This document shows, piece after piece, positions 61,221-64,000 of a stretch of DNA of 64,000 nt. The stretch comes from Lachnospiraceae bacterium. GTDB lineage: Bacteria > Bacillota > Clostridia > Lachnospirales > Lachnospiraceae. The stretch is from the NCBI GenBank assembly GCA_015057005.1, contig SVFF01000001.1, forward strand, positions 1-64,000, read 5' to 3'. The notes below the pieces were generated by a model. The model saw only the letters and a list, made by a program, of their open reading frames with translations. It was not told where the DNA came from and searched no databases. Position 1 is the stretch's first letter, and each line of letters starts with the position of its first letter. The position numbers and the translations under genes were made by a program.

Positions 61221-62561
61221 TTAGTGAACGTCTACAGCCTCGCCTGCCTCGGAGGGCTTAACAAGGAACATGCTTACCAGCAAAGCCACTACGTACAGAG
61301 CCAGAGTAGCGTACAGTACGTACTGATAACCGGTGGGGTTCACGGTAAGGCCTTCTGCAGTGGTGATCTCCTCACCGAAGGTCTTAACGATCCAAGCTGC
61401 CATCTGGTTACCGGTCAAGCCTGCAAATGCCCAAGCGGAAAGAGTGATACCATGGATTGCACTGATGCTGCCCATTCCGTAGTGATCGGAAAGCAGGGTA
61501 GGTACGTTGGAGAAGCCGCCGCCGTAGCCAGCGTTTACCATCATGATCAGTACCAGTACCAGGATTGCCAGGAACATGTTGCTGCTGCCGTTCTTAATAC
61601 CGCCGGTGAATAATACGACAGCGGTCAGAGCGATGGAAATGATGAAGATCATCTTGTATACAGTGTTTCTGTCCTTCATCTTATCAGCCATTGCTGAGAA
61701 ACCGAGACGGCCGCCTGCATTGAAGATTGCGGATACGGTGGAAACGATACCTACAACGCCTGCCAGACCGATACATTTTACGATCATCTTCTCCTGAGAG
61801 ATCAGTGCAAGACCACAGGTAATGTTGATGTAGAACATCAGCCAGATACCAACATAGTTGGAAATAGGTCTGGTCTTCAGGGTAGCCATCAGGCCCTGGC
61901 CCTTTTCCTTCTTAGCGGGCTCATGCCAATCAGCGGGCTTAGCCAGAAGTAAGTGACCTACAAACATCATTACAAAGTAAACTACTGCAAGAATATAGAA
62001 CATCTTGTAGATACCGCTCTCGCCCAGATTAGCAAGCAGAGACTGCATGATGGGGCTGGCGATTGCCTTAGCTGCACCGAAACCTGCCACTGCAAGACCG
62101 GTTGCAAGACCCTTACGATCGCTGAACCACAGCATCAGGGTCTTGACGGGGGATAAGTAACCAGTACCAAGACCGATACCCATGATCAGACCATAGCATA
62201 CGTAAATACCGATCAGAGCCAGTACGCTGCCGGGGTTCTTACCGCCAAACCAGATAAAGAAACCTGTACCTGCCATACCGCCTGCAAAACAGATGGTAGC
62301 GATCAGGGAAGACTTGTGAATATCCTTCTCAACTACATTTCCGAGGAATGCTGCAGACATACCCAGGAAGAAAATTGCAAAACTGAATGCCCATTCGGTG
62401 GCACCCTTAGAAAATCCGATGTAATCCGCGATCTCCTGGCTGAAAATAGACCAGCAGTAAACGGTACCGATACTGCAGTGTAACAGCAATGCGGGAATTG
62501 CTGCACGAACCCATTTGTTACTGCGCCATCCGGACGCTTTCTTAACACTTGCTTCTCCCAT
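61221..62561 (-). CDS. MFS transporter, oxalate:formate antiporter (OFA) family
   Basis: The 446-residue carrier has 12 membrane segments. OFA features are the opening AAIPALLLHCSIGTVYCWSIFSQ, the GLGTGYLSPVKTLMLWFSDRKGLATGLAVAGFGAAKAIASP stretch of helices 4 and 5, and the late GYGGGFSNVPTLLSDHYG element. Characterised members move oxalate, formate or other monocarboxylates, but many OFA proteins have other or unknown substrates. No oxalyl-CoA decarboxylase gene is near. The start has AAAAGGAG. Confidence 0.87.
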   Translation of the reverse strand: MGEASVKKASGWRSNKWVRAAIPALLLHCSIGTVYCWSIFSQEIADYIGFSKGATEWAFSFAIFFLGMSAAFLGNVVEKDIHKSSLIATICFAGGMAGTGFFIWFGGKNPGSVLALIGIYVCYGLIMGIGLGTGYLSPVKTLMLWFSDRKGLATGLAVAGFGAAKAIASPIMQSLLANLGESGIYKMFYILAVVYFVMMFVGHLLLAKPADWHEPAKKEKGQGLMATLKTRPISNYVGIWLMFYINITCGLALISQEKMIVKCIGLAGVVGIVSTVSAIFNAGGRLGFSAMADKMKDRNTVYKMIFIISIALTAVVLFTGGIKNGSSNMFLAILVLVLIMMVNAGYGGGFSNVPTLLSDHYGMGSISAIHGITLSAWAFAGLTGNQMAAWIVKTFGEEITTAEGLTVNPTGYQYVLYATLALYVVALLVSMFLVKPSEAGEAVDVH

Positions 62562-62621
62562 TTCAATTCTCCTTTTATGTTTTTCTCAAACGTGAAACTG
62601 TTTTGAATCGCAAACATCTGC

Positions 62622-62650
62622 ATTATACACCTTTTTTTTTCTCTTTTCAA
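62622..62650 (-). promoter_or_regulatory. Sigma-A-type promoter of the OFA transporter gene
   Basis: TTGAAA (62645-62650) and consensus TATAAT (62622-62627) on the minus strand are 17 bases apart, about 60 bases before the start codon. Confidence 0.72.
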
Positions 62651-62725
62651 CAGCCTGGCTGGAAAATCCATCCTTGCATTTCAAAAAAAACATTCTAAAA
62701 AATTCATAATTTTTCATTTTTCTAC

Positions 62726-62754
62726 TTGCAAAGTTAAAATACCTGTGTTATACT
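62726..62754 (+). promoter_or_regulatory. Sigma-A-type promoter of tRNA-Trp
   Basis: TTGCAA (62726-62731) and TATACT (62749-62754) are 17 bases apart, 39 bases before the tRNA. Confidence 0.75.
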
Positions 62755-62793
62755 CATATCCGTTGGTGAGAAATGCTAACGAACATATCACAT

Positions 62794-62864
62794 AGGGGAA
62801 TAGTACAATGGTAGTGCGGCGGTCTCCAAAACCGTTAATGGGGGTTCGATCCCCTCTTCCCCTG
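62794..62864 (+). tRNA. tRNA-Trp (anticodon CCA)
   Basis: A 71-base cloverleaf: acceptor AGGGGAA with TTCCCCT, D-arm with AGTACAATGGTAGT, anticodon loop CTCCAAA, and T-arm GGGGGTTCGATCCCC. G follows as discriminator; CCA is not encoded. Confidence 0.95.
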
Positions 62865-62866
62865 CT

Positions 62867-62895
62867 AAAAGCCTTGATGATTCAAGGCTTTTTTT
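62867..62895 (+). terminator. Terminator of tRNA-Trp
   Basis: AAAAGCCTTGA and TCAAGGCTTTT with a four-base loop, ending in a T run. Confidence 0.85.
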
Positions 62896-63099
62896 GTTTA
62901 TACTTTTGCTCAAGAAACATTGGTACATATTCAAAATCTGTTTTTCAGCACTTTCCGGACGGTATTCAAGTTCTCTGCCTGTATACCAGCTAAATAATTT
63001 TAAAACATTTCCATCTTGAAATGCCACCTTTCATACACTAAACTATATGTTAATTACATCTTGCAAAAATATCATTTGTTACTATCCAGGAGGACTGAC

Positions 63100-63909
63100 A
63101 TGATCTTCTATTTTACCGGAACCGGCAACAGCCGGTATATTGCTGAACGAATTGCGGAAATTACCTCAGACGAAGTAATAAGCATCAACCACATTATAAA
63201 AAAAGCGCAGGCAATAGATAAAGAATCAAAAAGCACAGAAAAACATTCCGGATACCGGCAGAATCCGAATGCCGCACCGCCCTGCTGCCCATCGGAAAAG
63301 CTGATCTTCGTCCTGCCCACCTATGCCTGGAGAATTCCTCATATTGTGAAAAACTGGATTCTGAAAACCGATTTCCCCGGTGCCAAGAAGGTCTGGTTCG
63401 TTATGAACTGCGGTAGCGAAATTGGAAACGCCGCCAAATACAATCGGGAATTGTGTGAACGGAAGCAGTGGGACTACATGGGCACTGCCGGGATCGTGAT
63501 GCCTGAAAACTATATCGCCCTTTTCAATGCTCCCGGCCCGAAAGCCGCCAAATTAATTATTTCCAAGGCTGAACCTGTTATAACCGACACAGCAAAACGG
63601 GTTGCCGAAAACCAAAGTTTTCCTGCAACCCGCATTGGTCTGTTGGGACGCCTGATGAGCGGCCCTATAAATAAACTCTTCTATTCTCTGTTGGTGAAAG
63701 CCAAAGCTTTCCGCGCCGACGATAAGTGTATCGGCTGCGGCAAGTGCGTACAAAAATGTCCGCTGAATAATATTTCCCTCAAAGAAGGCAAGCCCGTCTG
63801 GGGCAAGGACTGCACCCACTGTATGGCCTGCATCTGTTATTGTCCCACAGAGGCAATTGAGTACGGCAAAATAAGCAAGGGCAAGGTGCGGTATCACCTG
63901 GAGAAATAA
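63100..63909 (+). CDS. EFR1 family flavodoxin-ferredoxin fusion protein
   Basis: The start is ATG 63100 after CAGGAGGA; the longer frame is not conserved. The 269-residue protein joins a flavodoxin-like FMN domain (IFYFTGTGNSRYIAERIA at the start, LPTYAWRIPHIVKNWI and VMNCGSEIGNA) to a ferredoxin with two 4Fe-4S clusters (CIGCGKCVQKCP and CTHCMACICYCP). Such proteins carry electrons in anaerobes; the partner enzyme is not in the window. A low-complexity Lys/Ser insert (about 42-65) follows the first helix. Confidence 0.92.
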   Translation: MIFYFTGTGNSRYIAERIAEITSDEVISINHIIKKAQAIDKESKSTEKHSGYRQNPNAAPPCCPSEKLIFVLPTYAWRIPHIVKNWILKTDFPGAKKVWFVMNCGSEIGNAAKYNRELCERKQWDYMGTAGIVMPENYIALFNAPGPKAAKLIISKAEPVITDTAKRVAENQSFPATRIGLLGRLMSGPINKLFYSLLVKAKAFRADDKCIGCGKCVQKCPLNNISLKEGKPVWGKDCTHCMACICYCPTEAIEYGKISKGKVRYHLEK

Positions 63910-63917
63910 CTGCTTGC

Positions 63918-63960
63918 AAAAGACCGGGCTGTCATTCCGACAACCCGGTCTTGCATTCTT
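63918..63960. terminator. Terminator between convergent genes
   Basis: AAGACCGGGCTGTC pairs with GACAACCCGGTCTT except for one mismatch. It follows the EFR1 gene by 10 bases and can act in both directions. Confidence 0.6.
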
Positions 63961-64000
63961 AATAGGTTCCCAGCTCAATACCCTTCTGTATAAAATACTT
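63959..64000 (-). CDS. Possible C-terminal end of a further minus-strand gene
   Basis: On the minus strand the window edge reads KYFIQKGIELGTY and then TAA. The stop lies right after a bidirectional terminator, as expected for a gene end. It is too short to name. Confidence 0.4.
   Translation of the reverse strand, partial: KYFIQKGIELGTY

Overview
The window looks like chromosome of a spore-forming, anaerobic gut-type Firmicute of the Lachnospiraceae kind. The evidence is a cysE-cysS-mrnC-rlmB-sigH cluster behind a cysteine T-box, strong GGAGG ribosome binding sites, QueH, an EFR1-type flavodoxin/ferredoxin, a polyprenyl-phosphate transporter of the DUF368/PopT family, a one-chain PurL, and an alpha-type Clostridium-like D-allulose 3-epimerase. 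The assignment is inference from gene content, not from a marker gene.

Layout. Positions 1-3000 hold a carbohydrate-related locus: a truncated sugar isomerase fragment, a 613-residue (alpha/alpha)-barrel-like protein, and an AraC regulator broken by a one-base frameshift. Positions 3100-5430 are accessory: an IS91-type transposase stub, an 11-bp tandem repeat, and three small genes (DUF2200, DUF1801, a membrane-anchored XRE regulator). Positions 5484-10790 are an integrative mobilizable element (MobA/MobL relaxase, CHC2 primase, VapE-like helicase, tyrosine integrase) next to tRNA-Thr. Positions 11100-30100 are mostly core minus-strand genes: an RND pump with a large coiled-coil insertion, the sigH operon, a phosphodiesterase, a nitroreductase, ispF, a DEAD-box helicase, an allulose epimerase with a Zn-dehydrogenase, PopT, an Rpn nuclease, a scrambled solute-binding-protein/AraC locus, and tRNA-Met and tRNA-Val.

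Positions 30250-45700 carry argS, queH, sodA, a beta-propeller glycosidase-like gene, an AlaX editing protein, NhaC, an LCP protein, then a train of small membrane proteins with a nonsense-mutated XRE gene and a RelE-type toxin/antitoxin pair. Positions 45960-54700 carry a URO-D-family protein divergent from a DeoR regulator, an SGNH/MBOAT O-acylation pair, an ECF sigma/anti-sigma operon with two membrane proteins, a DUF4846 lipoprotein and a PD-(D/E)XK-like nuclease. Positions 54800-64000 carry purL behind a TetR gene, an OFA-family transporter, tRNA-Trp and the EFR1 protein.

The most unusual signal is not a gene. Three intergenic tandem arrays (32301-32475, 54845-55557, 60552-61005) share a 64-bp period and the word GCATCTGA at the head of each unit, and they align with each other outside that word. 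They look like one dispersed, lineage-specific repeat family with diverged sub-families. One array keeps exact 64-bp phasing through eleven units despite base divergence. Other damage in the window (frameshift, nonsense codon, inverted gene pieces) suggests active decay of carbohydrate and regulatory loci.
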